This document shows positions 39,891 through 51,627 of a DNA stretch of 64,000 nucleotides, piece after piece. Positions within the stretch are counted from its first letter, which is position 1; every line of letters starts with the position of its first letter. The notes below the pieces were generated by a model. It was not told the origin of the DNA. It saw nothing but the letters and a program-made list of their open reading frames with translations, and ran no database searches. The position numbers and the translations under genes are program-made. Source of the DNA: Exophiala sp. HKRS030 (taxonomy: Eukaryota > Ascomycota > Eurotiomycetes > Chaetothyriales > Herpotrichiellaceae); NCBI GenBank assembly GCA_023897205.1, contig JAHWDD010000003.1:933665-997664 (forward strand), read 5' to 3'.

Positions 39891-41401
39891 TCATTTACAC
39901 CGCTTTTCGACAATACTCGGCCCATGTTCTTCATATTCCTTCTTCGAAATCCACATTTGATGAAACGTCCCGAGACTGGCCACGATGCTCCCACCGATCC
40001 AACTGCCAAATTTCCTCTCCACCGCCATCCCCGACGCCTGGATCCTGACCCGAGCACTCGGGTACATCTTGCTCAACTCCTGTTGCATGCGGTCCGGCAG
40101 TCCGCGGATCAACGACCCGGCCCCTGTGATCACCACGTTGGACAACAGGAACGGTCGCACATCGACATCCACCTGACCCAGGCACGTCTTGACCAGTCCC
40201 GGGATGGTGTGCTTCTCTTCGGGCGCCGGGTACGCCTGCGCCGACGCGTCGCCCGGCGCCGCAGGGTAATGGCACTGGCCGTCAAACATGCTCTCGACGA
40301 TCCTGAACCGCTCGCTCGAGAAGGTCTGATTGTAGCCGTCGGGGAACTCGAACGGTTGCGCGTACTGCATGTCCCGCGCCAGCGCCTCGCCCTGCCCTCG
40401 GAACGCCATGTTCGGGTTGGTCCACGCCTGCAGAGCAATCTCCTTGAACTCCAGCACGACCTTGTCCTCCTGGTACCGTCGGAAACTGGCGTCGGGGTGT
40501 TGGAACCCCTCGGGGAATGTCTTGAGGATCGTGTTCGCCGCCTGGCCCGCGTCCACCGGCTGCTTGGACTGCACCATGTAGTGCGGTGTGATGCTGATGC
40601 TTCCCGACTCGTTGTTGGCCAACATGTTCCGTACCTGCTGACTGAGGTAGTTGCCACCTATGTTGGCGCGCGTCAACCCCTTCTTCAGGATCATCCCGTC
40701 GTGGACCGGAGTGACGGAGACCTGCGTCGCGCCGAAATCAATCACCAGGGCCGTCGGTCGCCCCGCCGCGAACGCGCCCATCACCCCCGTCTTGCCCAGG
40801 TAAAACGCCGGCGAACCCCAGGACTCCAGCGCCATCTCGACACATTTCTCGCGCGACTTGGTGGGATTCCACGACGGCTCGGTCATGAACAGCGGGTGAT
40901 CCTCTAGACAGCGTTCCGTGTCGACCGCATCGGCCATGGCCTTGTGCAGGTCGGGAACCGACTTCGGATCGTTCAGCCATTCTTGGAGCGCACGATTCGG
41001 TCGCACCCCGGTGAGTTTGTGCGCGAATGTGTACTTCCACAAGGCTTCGGCCGCGTCCCAATCTTCCACAATTCCATCCTTGTTCATAGGGTTCTTGATC
41101 TCAACTCCTTCTCGTGGTAGGTCGATGACATGGTCGCCGAAGAGTCGTTCCGATGCCGTCGATGCGTAGTATGAAGGGACGATGGATTTGGGAGTGTCTT
41201 CACCTGCAAAACCTGCGCGTACGCTGGAGAAGCCGGGGTCGAGAACCAGCGCAGAAACTTCGTCTGTAGCAAATCATCAGTATAACAAATCAAAGTCATC
41301 GCATGGCTGTTGCAATCGCCAAATACGAGAACTGTTTGTTTCATACCTCCAGCATATTCGGCCGCTTTGGGCTCATCGCGTGAAGTCAATGTGTTCGCCA
41401 T
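39891..41401 (-). CDS. arp4: Actin-related protein 4
   Basis: Exon 1 (41401-41347) encodes MANTLTSRDEPKAAEYAG; after an 83-bp intron, exon 2 (41263-39891) supplies the rest, 475 residues in all. The join gives GDEVSALVLDPGFSSVRAGFAGEDTP, the actin-fold start typical of Arp4. Later blocks: VIDFGATQVSVTPVHDG (phosphate loop region), ANIGGNYLSQQVR, NVVITGAGSLIRGLPDR and SWIGGSIVASLGTF. Arp4 is a nuclear subunit shared by INO80, SWR1 and NuA4 that binds nucleosomes. Third positions are strongly G/C, causing long antisense frames. Yaf9, encoded at 61546-62283, is in two of the same complexes. Confidence 0.95.
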
Positions 41402-42033
41402 GGCGCCAATAACCCCCAAAGGAAATGTTAAAAGTTGAGCGAACTTGAAACAAAGCCAGGTCTCATGTCGCGATTTGTTAATATGGGCATGGAACGCAGT
41501 CTTGTAAAGTCGAAAGTATTGGAGAACAAGACGGAGAACGCCAAGCCAAGTTTGATACGGATGAGAGTTACTTACATACAGTACAGTACGGAGTAGGTAG
41601 ACAGTACTCACTCACTGGTCACTGGTCCACGCCCAGACTCACTCTACTTGCAAGACAGATGATACGGCCTACAGAGTATTTACTGAACGAGAGCATTCAG
41701 CTATATCCCGTACGAACTCGGACCTCGTGTAGTCTCACAGACGTAGTGTTCAATATTTTTGACCCCTCGGTTAGGTCTTTGATTTTCTAGGTACCTATGT
41801 TCAGCGTACGGTGTTTGACTGCGTACAATATTCGACTACCTGAGTCAAGCAATGACACAAGACTGTGGTAACCTCTACCCTTTAACGTTCATGTCGTATG
41901 GCGTCCTCAACCGTGCATAGCCTTATGCTAGATAGCAGCTGGTCGTGATGCACAAACGCTGCATCTTGATATCTTCCAGGAATCGAACGCCCGCAAACAA
42001 TGTCATGTCAAAAAATTCCAATGCATTCCAATT
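41402..42033. promoter_or_regulatory. Spacer upstream of arp4
   Basis: About 630 bp, the presumed arp4 promoter and ubiquitin protease 3' UTR. It includes one TACGGAGTA word at 41587 within GTACAGTACGGAGTAGGTA. No gene. Confidence 0.5.
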
Positions 42034-45000
42034 CTACCTCTTCGCCGGGTGAAAGGTCAATTCATCGTTATCCGGATTGGCTCGAAGCTCCTGAACGGGA
42101 AGATCGTCCTCATCGTCATCGTCCATGACTCCCGAAATTCCGGGAGGAGGGGCACTCTCCCTCGTGGTACGGCTTGAGACATCTTCACCATTAATGGGTT
42201 CACTGAAAATGGGGCCTTCGTCCAAAGCTGGGAGACTGGACGCAGGGCTTCCGGGATCGCCCTCCACCCGAGTACTATCATTCGAGCTTCCCTTGTCACC
42301 AAACATGCCGTCCTCAGACGGTGCCGGTGCTTGGGTTTGTCCAATGCGGTCGAAACTCCAGGATGGCTGGGCATAAGGATACTCCATTGACACACCCTCG
42401 TCCTCGGGATATCCTGGGAGTTCATCCCCCGGAAGTACCGGACCGATCATTCTCGGCTGACTTGCGTTGCCGGCTAGTAGATCTTGATCCTGATTGTCCT
42501 CGTCCATGGCCGAGCCACCCACTCCCACGTGGTGAGCTTGACCTGCTGCGAAAGCGCTCGACAACCCAGAGTGGGAGGAGTCGCCGAGACGCCGACCTTC
42601 CCCCGTCACCGGTGAAGAGTCTCTCGAGGTTTCAGGCATTTCAGAGTCGGCTTCTGCATCGTTTTGAGAATCCAATAGTTCCTCCAACTGCTCCCCGCCT
42701 AAAGGGTGATCGGATCGCCGACGGTAAAACAAGAGATAGGCAGCGCCTGTAATGACTGCTCGGGGATCCGACTTGGACGACACATGCGAATCTGAGGGCA
42801 ATCAGCAGTGCTCGATCGTAACAGATCTGTGTACTTACCGTTGTATTCATACCAACCATTATTGAAAAAGTTCTTCGCATATGCCGTATAATGACCCCCG
42901 CCAAGCCCGCCGTAATGATTGTCCACAGCAATCAAATCATAAATCAAGCTCCTTCCGTCCTGTTGATCTCTCACCATGCTGGACAAATCCAGGCCTTCAG
43001 TTGGATAGTCGACTTTGACTTCTAGCTTGTCACGGAAGTTCCTGTTGGAACTGAACCGCTTCAGGTGCATAACAAGGATGTCGGGTGCCTTCCACAATTC
43101 AAACATCTTTTCGGCTCGTCGGTGTTCCTTGCACCGAGGGCAATACCATGCATTCTGCTCGGACAAGGTTTCGGATTTTCCATACTCATTCAAGCAGTCT
43201 TCCAAGGTGATTCCGTGTTTTCTTCGGCTTGATCGCTGTGCCCGCCGAGCGAGTAAGTCGGCATCATGGAACAGCTCAGGGTCCTTCCAGGTCGGCATGC
43301 CACGCAGGTCTTCCTCATCGTCGTCAGAACCAGTAAACAATGCATCGTATGCCTCTTGAGTCCAGTCTAGAACAATAGCCTCACCGGGTCTTATCAATCC
43401 CTGACCTTGAGACTTCGGCACTGGCTGAGGGGGAGGTGGCGGTGTTCGACGAACAGCGCGTTTTCCAAAATTCTTGTTTCGTTTTTGCTGTCTTTGAGCC
43501 TTTCTCGATTTTGGATTTCTGCCCTTCACAAAGTCACGAGGCGAAGGCAAATCGGTATCCGAATCTACGTCTGCACCTATGTGTAACACACGATCGGCAT
43601 TCGATTCAGAGTCAGATCCGTTGCTGTCGTCCGCATTGTCTTCGTGTTCAATGTCAGCAAGATCGTCGTCGCTGGTGACAGAGTCGCTGTCGTCATTTGT
43701 ATGACCCGAAGATCTTCGGGACTTGAGGCTTCGTGAGTCGACCTTAGGGACTCGTGAATTGATCATGTCATACTCTTGTGTCTCAGAGATGGAATTCCAG
43801 CCGGTTGGTATGCCCTCGCCAGTAGAGGCAACATGGATTGAGAATAGCTGTCGGAGCCCGCGGGAAATGGGCGACTTTTCTTGCAAACTCTGGGTGCTGG
43901 TGCTGCCTGGTGATTCGGAATTTGGTTCTGGACCTTGACTGGCATCACGCATCGAAACGTCCACAAGACCATCTTCACCCTGGACTGATGAAGCAATTGG
44001 AAGGTTCGAGCCAGAACTTGACATGTCATCTGCCATCATCACCGTGTCAGATCCTTCGGGAGTGCTAGCACGGTCTTCGGACTCAATTTTGTCATCCTCG
44101 AAGAGATCTCTGGTGGTCATCCCGCTTACAATGTCAAGGATTTTCTTTAACACGCCGTCGTACGTTGCCCTATCTTCGCGACTGAATACCACATAAGTGG
44201 GTTGCCCAAAGAAGGGTTTAGAGCCAATTCTTGAACCTGGGCTCTTGACCAGCCTGTTGTACATTGGTACGAGTAAACGGTCGGCTGCCGGGCTGGCGTC
44301 ATCTACCAACTCGTCATCTGAGTCCCGAGAATTCAGTGTATAAAGCGAGAATCGTTTGGCTTTGTTTGGATTGTAATTGGTCGGCACGCTCTCCAACTCA
44401 TAACAACAAATGATGTCTCCACCCTGAATATTGGCTTCTGAAATGACAGTGTTATTGTTAAAGATCTTGTAGATCTTGTTCTTGTAGGACTCGGCGATGA
44501 GCATACGATCCACATCGGTTTTGGTCCTTGTAGCAATGAACTCCTTTAGCGCTTTGATGCTAGCATGCTTGTCGATTTCCACATCAATCCGGATAGGACG
44601 TTTACCGTACGGGAAGAACAGAACCTCCTTCTGCCAATTGTTCTCGATTGGTAGCTGTAAGGTGAGGTTGTTGAACGGGTCAAAAATAATGCTGACTTTC
44701 TGGCATACCGGGCATGTGAGGGTCGACTTGTACATTCCCGCGAAAAGATCGGTGATTACCGAGTCGTTTCTCGCTTTGTAGATTTCCCAGTTCTTATCAG
44801 CAAACTCTTTGAGGGCTGCAAAATCGTGCACCATCTCATCTGTGGAATCGGGCTTCTCAATGTAAGGCTTCTTGTGGATGCGGTTGAGATCTTCTTGCAA
44901 ACCATCGAGAAGGAAAAGAAGGAACTCCTGAGAGTCTTGTTGCTGGTAACCGGAAAAGCTTGGGCCGTACTTCCCAATAATGGTCTTGAACCGGTTTGGG

Positions 45001-46661
45001 TTGGTTGAACTTGCATTTTCATCATAGATCTGATGCAGAAGGTTGGCGTATGCTTTCGCAACTTCTCCGTGGTGACCCAAGGGGTTTTCCACATTAAGGT
45101 CCCGCTTCCATTGATCATGTAAGAAATACTGGGTCAATTCCTCCACACTGCGTATGCATTGTAGAGCCGAGTTCATGTAACAAGTATTGCCCAGATTGCT
45201 CAAGCCTGTGATTCCGCGTGGTCTTCCATCCCTCTTTTGTCGACCTCTAGTCATCATGCTTGGCGCAGGACTCGACCTGCCACTGGGGGTGAGCGTGCTT
45301 GTAGTCTTTTTAAGACCTTTGCTCAGACTCAATTTCACAGTGTCGCTCGGCCAATCCTCTTTGCCCGACTTTTGTTCTTCCAAGACGATCACATCATCCC
45401 TTCCGAACCCAAGAAAGCCTAATGTAGACGAACCGTTGTATTTGGGATCTGCGGTCAAATCTTGGTGTGACACGAGTTCACGCTGCTCGCCTATCATCAG
45501 TGCGGCGAAAGAGTTGACATCTAGGAGCATCTTGTCGCCGGCGCTGGCTACTATCTCGGCGCCTGGTGCAGGAGATGCACTTCTGGAAGCTGCAGGAGTG
45601 AGAATGCCAGATGCCGTGGAGCTTTTAAGACCACCAAGTATTCTCCATACCCTGACTTTGGTGTTGATGTTGATGTGGAGTAGCTGCTTTCCAGCTTTCA
45701 ACCATTGCATGAAGGGCATCTTCTTGGAAGCTAGTAGCCGTTGGGGAGGCAATTCCTTCTCGCGCTGAGTTTGTGGTGTGTGCTCAGCTGCAACCTTTAA
45801 GAATGAGAAGATCGGAGGACTAAGTTCCCAGACGATGTGCGGAGCACTAGGTGGCACGCTCTCGTCGATGGCATAGCGTGTGATCACAGGCGAATCTTTT
45901 GCGAGCCCATACCAAGAAACTACCATATCCCAAGCATCTTGTGGAAGGATCACAAAGTCGTCGCTGAGAGTTAGACCAGGTCGGAGCGGAACATACGGTT
46001 CTCCTTCTTGATCCACAAGTCGGGTGGACTCTTCAATGACCATTGCCAGGTCAGAGCAGTCAACAGGGCCAACTTCACCTTCAGTGGCAGACTTGTCTAT
46101 CTTCCCGGCTTCGCCAGCATGTGAGCTGCGGGCTTGGACCCTCTGATACCATTTTTTAGACAGGACATAGCCCTTCTGTCCGTCATGTAGCTCTTTGTCA
46201 ATCAGCTGGGTGACCTTGGCGATTTGATCGTCGATGGGAGGAATCGAGGCCTCGGAGGTGGTCGAGATATCGGTGTTCAGAGAGGTAGTTGCAGTTGACT
46301 GGTTCGAAGGACTAGGGATGAGAGAGTCGGAGGTGGAACTGCCGCTATTGTCGGACACAGCTTGTTGACTTGATCTGGGGTTACTTGTGTGCGTCAAACT
46401 GTTGTTTAGAGCCTTGTCGCGATGTCTCAGTCCCAGGTCAGGTTGTTTTGCCTTTGTGTTCGAATTCTGCGTAGAATCCTGGTTAACTGGCGTTGTACCC
46501 ATCGGCTCAGAATCCCCCATCTCTACGTCGCTCGGGTATGTTTCTCGATCTTGTGCTCCCATATCAGACGCCGGTCTCTTTACAGCCGGTGATGCAGATC
46601 GCAGATGCCTGCCAGAATCATCCTTGGATTGTGAAAACTGTTGTTTTTGGGAAGCGGGCAT
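42034..46661 (-). CDS. Ubiquitin C-terminal hydrolase, DUSP + split UCH (Ubp12/USP15-like)
   Basis: Exons 46661-42839 and 42791-42034 (47-bp intron) encode 1526 residues. A disordered N-terminus is followed by a DUSP domain (about 145-290, with KKWYQRVQ and CSDLAMVIEE), a ubiquitin-like region, and a USP catalytic core split by a long acidic insert. The Cys box is GLSNLGNTCYMNS (Cys494). The His box is GGGHYTAYAKN (His1257). Zinc-finger Cys pairs are CPVC and CPRC. The splice falls in the C-terminal catalytic block, giving WYEYNDSHVS. This order matches Ubp12 of yeast and USP4/11/15 of animals, which remove ubiquitin from many substrates. The acidic C-terminal tail (about 230 residues) has no known domain. 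Confidence 0.93.
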
Positions 46662-47484
46662 GTCCCGAGAGGGAAGGCTCGGAGGGTCGGTTTAGGATGA
46701 AATCCGGTAGCAACTATGCCGGTACCATGGGATGCAAGGATAGCGAGAAAAAGAAAAGGGACGACAAAGATTGAGGCGATGAGAATCGAACGTTACGAAA
46801 GTGCCAGGTGGTGGGCCTGTTTAATAGTCGCCGCAGTCCGGTCAGGGCCAAAACGAAGTGGGCGAGAAGACAATCGGAGGGCTGGGAGGTGAAAGGAAAG
46901 CGAGGCAAGGGTACACTGTGAATGACAGTGACTCTCAAGAATGTTTCTATGTTCCTATATGGTTGAAAGCAGGTGGACGTCTTTAGGATATCTTGTTTAT
47001 CGCTGTTGAAAATCTGTTTGACTGTCTGTGAAGTCTTTCTGTCAACGCACCCGAAACGGACAGGCGCCGGATGCTGCTGTGCTGCGTCACTCTGGACTGT
47101 CTCTGGAGCCGCAGCCGATTACCTGATACCCCATACTCATACTAATATCGCATACAACGGAACAAACGAATAATGCCTTCTCGATTAGCATCGGCTCTAC
47201 ATGTTTCGAGATTACGCCCGTGTCATATACTTGATTATCACTTATCCTATATGGTAATCTTGCTGATTCTGAATGCTGGACACCGAACGGGACAGGATGT
47301 GACTAAGTGAAGCAGTATCAGGATTCAACGATGAGCTCAATCACGACTGCATTCATAATGAATTCATGATACGGCCTGAACAGATATACAACGCCGGCCA
47401 GCCTGGCGGGTCGAGAACGCTCTGCAATATGATAAATTAATACCACAACATTCGCCACCCCTACAGCTTTCGTCCCATGGCTGG
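46662..47484. other. Spacer between the ubiquitin protease and snx41
   Basis: About 820 bp. It should hold the protease promoter and the snx41 3' UTR. No gene is visible. Confidence 0.5.
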
Positions 47485-49576
47485 CTATCTCGCAACTATC
47501 TTGTCCACTTCCTCCCTAGCCTCTGACCATGTTTCCAGGTTTTTCCGTGCCCATTCGATGTGACATCTAGCATAAGAGATCTAAAGAAGATGTTAGACTT
47601 GGTCTGGCGGTGTCGATGTGAACTTACCATGTATCTCTGAAGATCATCCTCCTTTTCTTTCTGGAATCTCTTCAGGTCACGCATGACACCTTGAGTTGCA
47701 TCTTTGACATCACTTTCCGAGACTTCTAGAGCCTGTTCGAGATGAGTCAAACTCTCTTTCGTCTTCCCAATCTGATCTCGCCTCGTTCTTTCGGGATCGA
47801 CGTCCACGAAACCGTTCACGGCGTGTCGGAAACTACCAAATATCTTGTTCGTCACGAAGTTACCACTTGGTGACTTTCTATGTGAGGTAGGAGAGGCGGG
47901 TCCAGAAGGAGGGTGACCCTGGATTGCAGAAGGTGGAGGAGAGGTCCCGCCATCGCCATGAGTCGGCGGGAAATCCGAGTCGACTGATTCGGTTTCTTCA
48001 TGTACTTCATGTCCATGTCGATCAGGCGGACTTCGTCCTGAGGCACTCGAAGTCGACCGTCTAGGTGGACTGGCAATGGTAGTGCTTTGAGACAAATATG
48101 CGTCAATTCTCTTGGCCTCTGCTTCGCTGCGTTCCAAAGACTCGAGGAGGCCCCTCTTCTTATCGAGCTCTTCTCTCGTCATATCTTGCTGCACTCTCTT
48201 GAGCACTCGGTACCTCAACACATTGCGTACCACTCCGGCGAATTGCGCGCTTTCCCGCATGGGTTCGGCGAAAGTTGCACCTAAACCCAGGGCAAGTTCT
48301 TCAGTCGAAATGTAGGTACTGTCGACAGCCTGACCTACCCGCTCGATAGCAGCTGCGACTGTTGGCGACTGTTCAGAGAGAGAAAAGCCATTGTACCGTG
48401 CCCCCAGCTCAGAAAGGTCTGTCGATAATTTGGTGAGGTGCTCAAGTGTTCGACGATTCACCTTCTCTATGCTACCTTGCAACAGAAGTTCCAGTTCGCG
48501 AGTTGAGGCTTCGAAATTAATAAAGTAAGGATCCAGGTCGGTTTCGCTGAGCTTATCCGAAGACAAGGGGAAACGGCCGAAGACCTGAGGTCCAGGCGTC
48601 GTGTGAGCGGCAGCGGATGGATAAGTTTGGTCTGGGGGCGATATCGGTGTTCCGCTGCTCGATATCGGTCCTCCCGATCGCAATTTGGCAGAGGAGGAAG
48701 GCACAGGTAACCAATTGTGAGCTTGAGTAGGGTTTGCCGGGTCTAACGGAGGGGCTTTCAGGTTGTTCTTGGGGACTGATGCGACAGGGTGAGCGTGTAG
48801 CACTTCATTCTGCGAAATTTAGTAAAAAAACCTCATTCCTTGAGTCAACCTAACTCACCCAGCTCGAGTTCGGATCGAGGAATCTCCACCAGACACCATC
48901 CTCGACCACCTCTTTCATTCTTCTACACCGATTTAGGAAGACCGCAAGCATTCTCTTCCGTTGGTCGATTATTCCAACGTCTTCTTTAGCTTTTGTTGGC
49001 TTTGCCGCATAATCTGCCATGGTGTGCTTCTCGGGTATGGGAGGAACGACCAGCGTAGGATGTAGGTTTACAAGAGCATTTCTCAAAGAGCTAAACTCTG
49101 AGTATCGCCGGGTTACCTCAATGTCCTGCTCAAGTCAGCCGCGCACATTTTCCTTCTTGTCCATAGTGGCATACTCCAGTCCGAATCTTGTACACAATGT
49201 AGCCTCCATCTGAACTCTTGCCTGCATCAGTTATGACGATCCCCAGCTCTGGATTCTCATATAATATTTGCTGTACTCTGCTATCGTATCCGCCTTTAGG
49301 CGGTACATGGCTTGTGTCAGCTTGCTGATTATAGTCCTCCTCATCGTCGGTCGGCTGCTCGGGACGCGAGTAATACTGAGGCTGGGTCGGAGATGAATGT
49401 GAGGTGTCAGGTGTGGAAGCATCATTAGAAACTATCCCTGAGTGTCAGCGATAGCATCTCAAGGAGCACTGTATGACCATACAGGAGGTGCTTAGGACTG
49501 GATTTGCTGCATCACTGGAGGGATCCTGGTTGGTGTAGGATCCGTAGGGATTGTTGTCTTCGTCGTCCTGCCACAT
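47485..49576 (-). CDS. snx41: Sorting nexin Snx41/Atg20 family
   Basis: Five exons: 49576-49483, 49437-49175, 49125-48859, 48809-47628 and 47580-47485. They give 633 residues, with introns of 45-49 bp. The N-terminus MWQDDEDNNPYGSY matches what I know of Aspergillus Snx41. The PX domain (about 80-215) carries RRYSEF at 125-130 (PI3P-binding Arg), then PPIPEKH and RKRMLAVFLNRC. A long BAR-type helical region follows, with a Ser/Pro-rich insert. The C-terminal exon ends DKIVAR. Snx41 works with Snx4 in endosome-to-Golgi retrieval and selective autophagy. Every splice restores the family sequence (for example RTGDIEVTRRYSEF). Confidence 0.93.
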
Positions 49577-50176
49577 GATGCTGCATGTAAAGGACAAGGG
49601 ATGAAAAGGACTAGAAGTTAGAAGCTGCGATCACCTTGCGCAAAACAATACTGCCATGAACACAAGTCAATTAAACGTCTGGGTAGGAGTAGTGCATGGG
49701 TGGTTTATGTGATGGTGGTGGGAAGGCATCTCCGAATACAGTCGCGGCAAGAGCGACAGCGGCCACGTCATTGGTCCTCCAACTAGAAGAGCATAGGCCA
49801 CCAAATAAGTGCATGTGCTAGAGGTACGGACTACAATACAGGTTCCAGCCGCTCCTGAAAGAGATTGTCTGCAACTTTTCAAGTGCAAGCGATGCTGATC
49901 TCAGGAAATATGGACTCATGGTAACTCAGTTCACTTTTTGTCCTCTGAATGTGTCGCCTTCACACTGCGTCTTGTAAAGATCATGTTAGGTATCGCACTA
50001 GGCAACAGCAAAAGACGTCCAGGACACTTTTGAGGGCAAGTCAAGACCACGGAACAATGAAGATCCTTTCTTGTTGGGAGAACCCGAGCTTCTATCTCAT
50101 CTCGGTGTGAATCTGAATCGTCCCCTGAGCTCATTGTTGAAGGCTCTCTTGTATTCATCACCATTGCCTGCGACTT
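49577..50176. other. Spacer between snx41 start and the 205-residue membrane protein
   Basis: About 600 bp. A 77-codon minus-strand frame (49931-50164) just after the next gene's stop could be an alternative spliced tail for that gene, but no good splice pair settles it. Confidence 0.4.
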
Positions 50177-50794
50177 TTAGACATATCCGACGATATGTCC
50201 CTGTCTACTGTAAGGCAGAATTGGCCCGTTTACCATTGTCGGTTGCACAATTGACATCCCTTGACCCATGCTCGGTGTATCCATGGGTCGACTCCAGGGC
50301 CAACGGTGTACAAACCACAAGTTTGACCTTCTGCAACAACACCAGCATAAGAACGCAAGCAAGAAGAGTCCTGCGAACACAACCCCCACTATCAAACCGA
50401 CTCGTGCATCTGTTGACCAGGTGTCCCATCCACCATCGTTCTGCGGCTCGACCACATACACCAATGGTGCCGGAGTACCGCTCGCAGCTGGGATTGCGGT
50501 GGGATTCAGTGACACAACCCAGGTAGAGTAGATGACACTTTTGAGGTCCTGCAAAAAAACATCTATCATAGTAGCTGTGACTACCGCGGTGACCGTGGCT
50601 GCAGTCGGAGGTGATGGTGTGTATTTCGTCGTCGGCATAGGTGGAGGAACGACGGGTGGGAGGTTGATGGTCACAGTTTGACCAGCTGACGCAGGCAGCG
50701 TGGTGGCTATGTAGCATGTGACGGTGTCGGTCAGGACAGTGGGTGAAAAGGTTGCAATAGCTGTTGCTGTGACGAGTTGAGTGATTATCGACAT
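50177..50794 (-). CDS. Single-span membrane protein of unknown function
   Basis: A 205-codon frame. The N-terminal ~125 residues are Thr/Ala/Pro-rich, as in O-glycosylated cell-surface regions. One strong membrane span (VGLIVGVVFAGLFLLAFL) is followed at once by CWCCCRR, a likely palmitoylation patch. A ~45-residue cytosolic tail has RPMDTPSMGQGM. The layout resembles fungal stress-sensor or Mid2-like proteins, without a recognisable WSC or other ectodomain. The first residues are weak as a signal peptide, so an upstream exon is possible. A 45-bp stretch ending TTTTTTTGCAG near 50551 also looks like an intron end. Exon limits are therefore uncertain. Confidence 0.5.
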   Translation of the reverse strand: MSIITQLVTATAIATFSPTVLTDTVTCYIATTLPASAGQTVTINLPPVVPPPMPTTKYTPSPPTAATVTAVVTATMIDVFLQDLKSVIYSTWVVSLNPTAIPAASGTPAPLVYVVEPQNDGGWDTWSTDARVGLIVGVVFAGLFLLAFLCWCCCRRSNLWFVHRWPWSRPMDTPSMGQGMSIVQPTMVNGPILPYSRQGHIVGYV

Positions 50795-51209
50795 GATGGA
50801 GAGGTACGGATGAAGCGACTGTCTTGAGGTTGAAGGGTCAACATGAGCGAGGTGATGATGCCGCCAATGACGAGTAGCAGAATTCGGCAGATCGAATCAG
50901 TTACCAGGAGGTGAGAACCTAGGAAAGAGGAAGTGGCATATGTAAGGTAGGTAGGAGTCCGAGAAGCGCAACATCTTTTCACACTGGTATTCTCCCCAGG
51001 GCCGAGAATAGTACAATTGAGCAGCAGTTGCGGCGCGCAATTTATTACGATAGATCTGCCATTTCGGAACTCCCACCACACGCATTTACATGTAACACCA
51101 GTTCCAGACGTTGTTCCTCTTCCCAAGCCTGGCAGATTCAATCCCTGAAGAGCTTTGGATGTGGAAAGACGCCATCCTTGCCCACTGTGTTCTTCGTCTT
51201 CATCCTCCG
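50795..51209. other. Spacer between the two small membrane protein frames
   Basis: About 415 bp. A 118-codon minus-strand frame (50785-51141) overlaps it; it has no recognisable family and is not called. Confidence 0.35.
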
Positions 51210-51377
51210 TTATCCTCCATTGACCGCAGGTGGATGCCCTTCAGCTAGACGCTGTTCGCCAGCTTCAACCATCGCCATCTGATCTTGGAGGTATGGCATA
51301 AAGAATCGCCATGCAAGCCAGCCGCAAAAGGGAATGATTAGAAGGAAGCAGAGGAGAATTCCGAGGCCAGGCTGCAT
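51210..51377 (-). CDS. Possible 55-residue membrane microprotein
   Basis: A short frame from ATG 51377 to TAA 51210. It begins MQPGLGILLCFLLIIPFCGW, a strong membrane span, then a charged tail with DQMAMVEAGEQRLAEG. The hydrophobic-then-amphipathic pattern is protein-like. I recognise no family. It might be a stand-alone small protein or an exon of a larger gene. Confidence 0.35.
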   Translation of the reverse strand: MQPGLGILLCFLLIIPFCGWLAWRFFMPYLQDQMAMVEAGEQRLAEGHPPAVNGG

Positions 51378-51627
51378 AGTGATCGGTTCGAGTGTGCAGT
51401 AGCTCGTTGGAGTCGAGTATAAGGTCTTTGGCTGAGGGAAAAAACAATCTGAGGCTGTTGCTCGAGCTTCGGCGGAGGGGATGCGTCCTGGTCTTTATAT
51501 GTTGTTTGAGGCGATGCTGGAACTTGATAGTTTCACATTCGAGTCGGTGGTCTGGTGTGTCTCTTAGTGATGGGTGGACAAATGGGTGCGCATGTGGAAT
51601 TTGCTGCCTCATATCTGCTTCTGCACT

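Noticed and set aside
39798..40907. 369-codon plus-strand frame opposite arp4
   Set aside because: Antisense shadow; arp4 on the other strand is certain.
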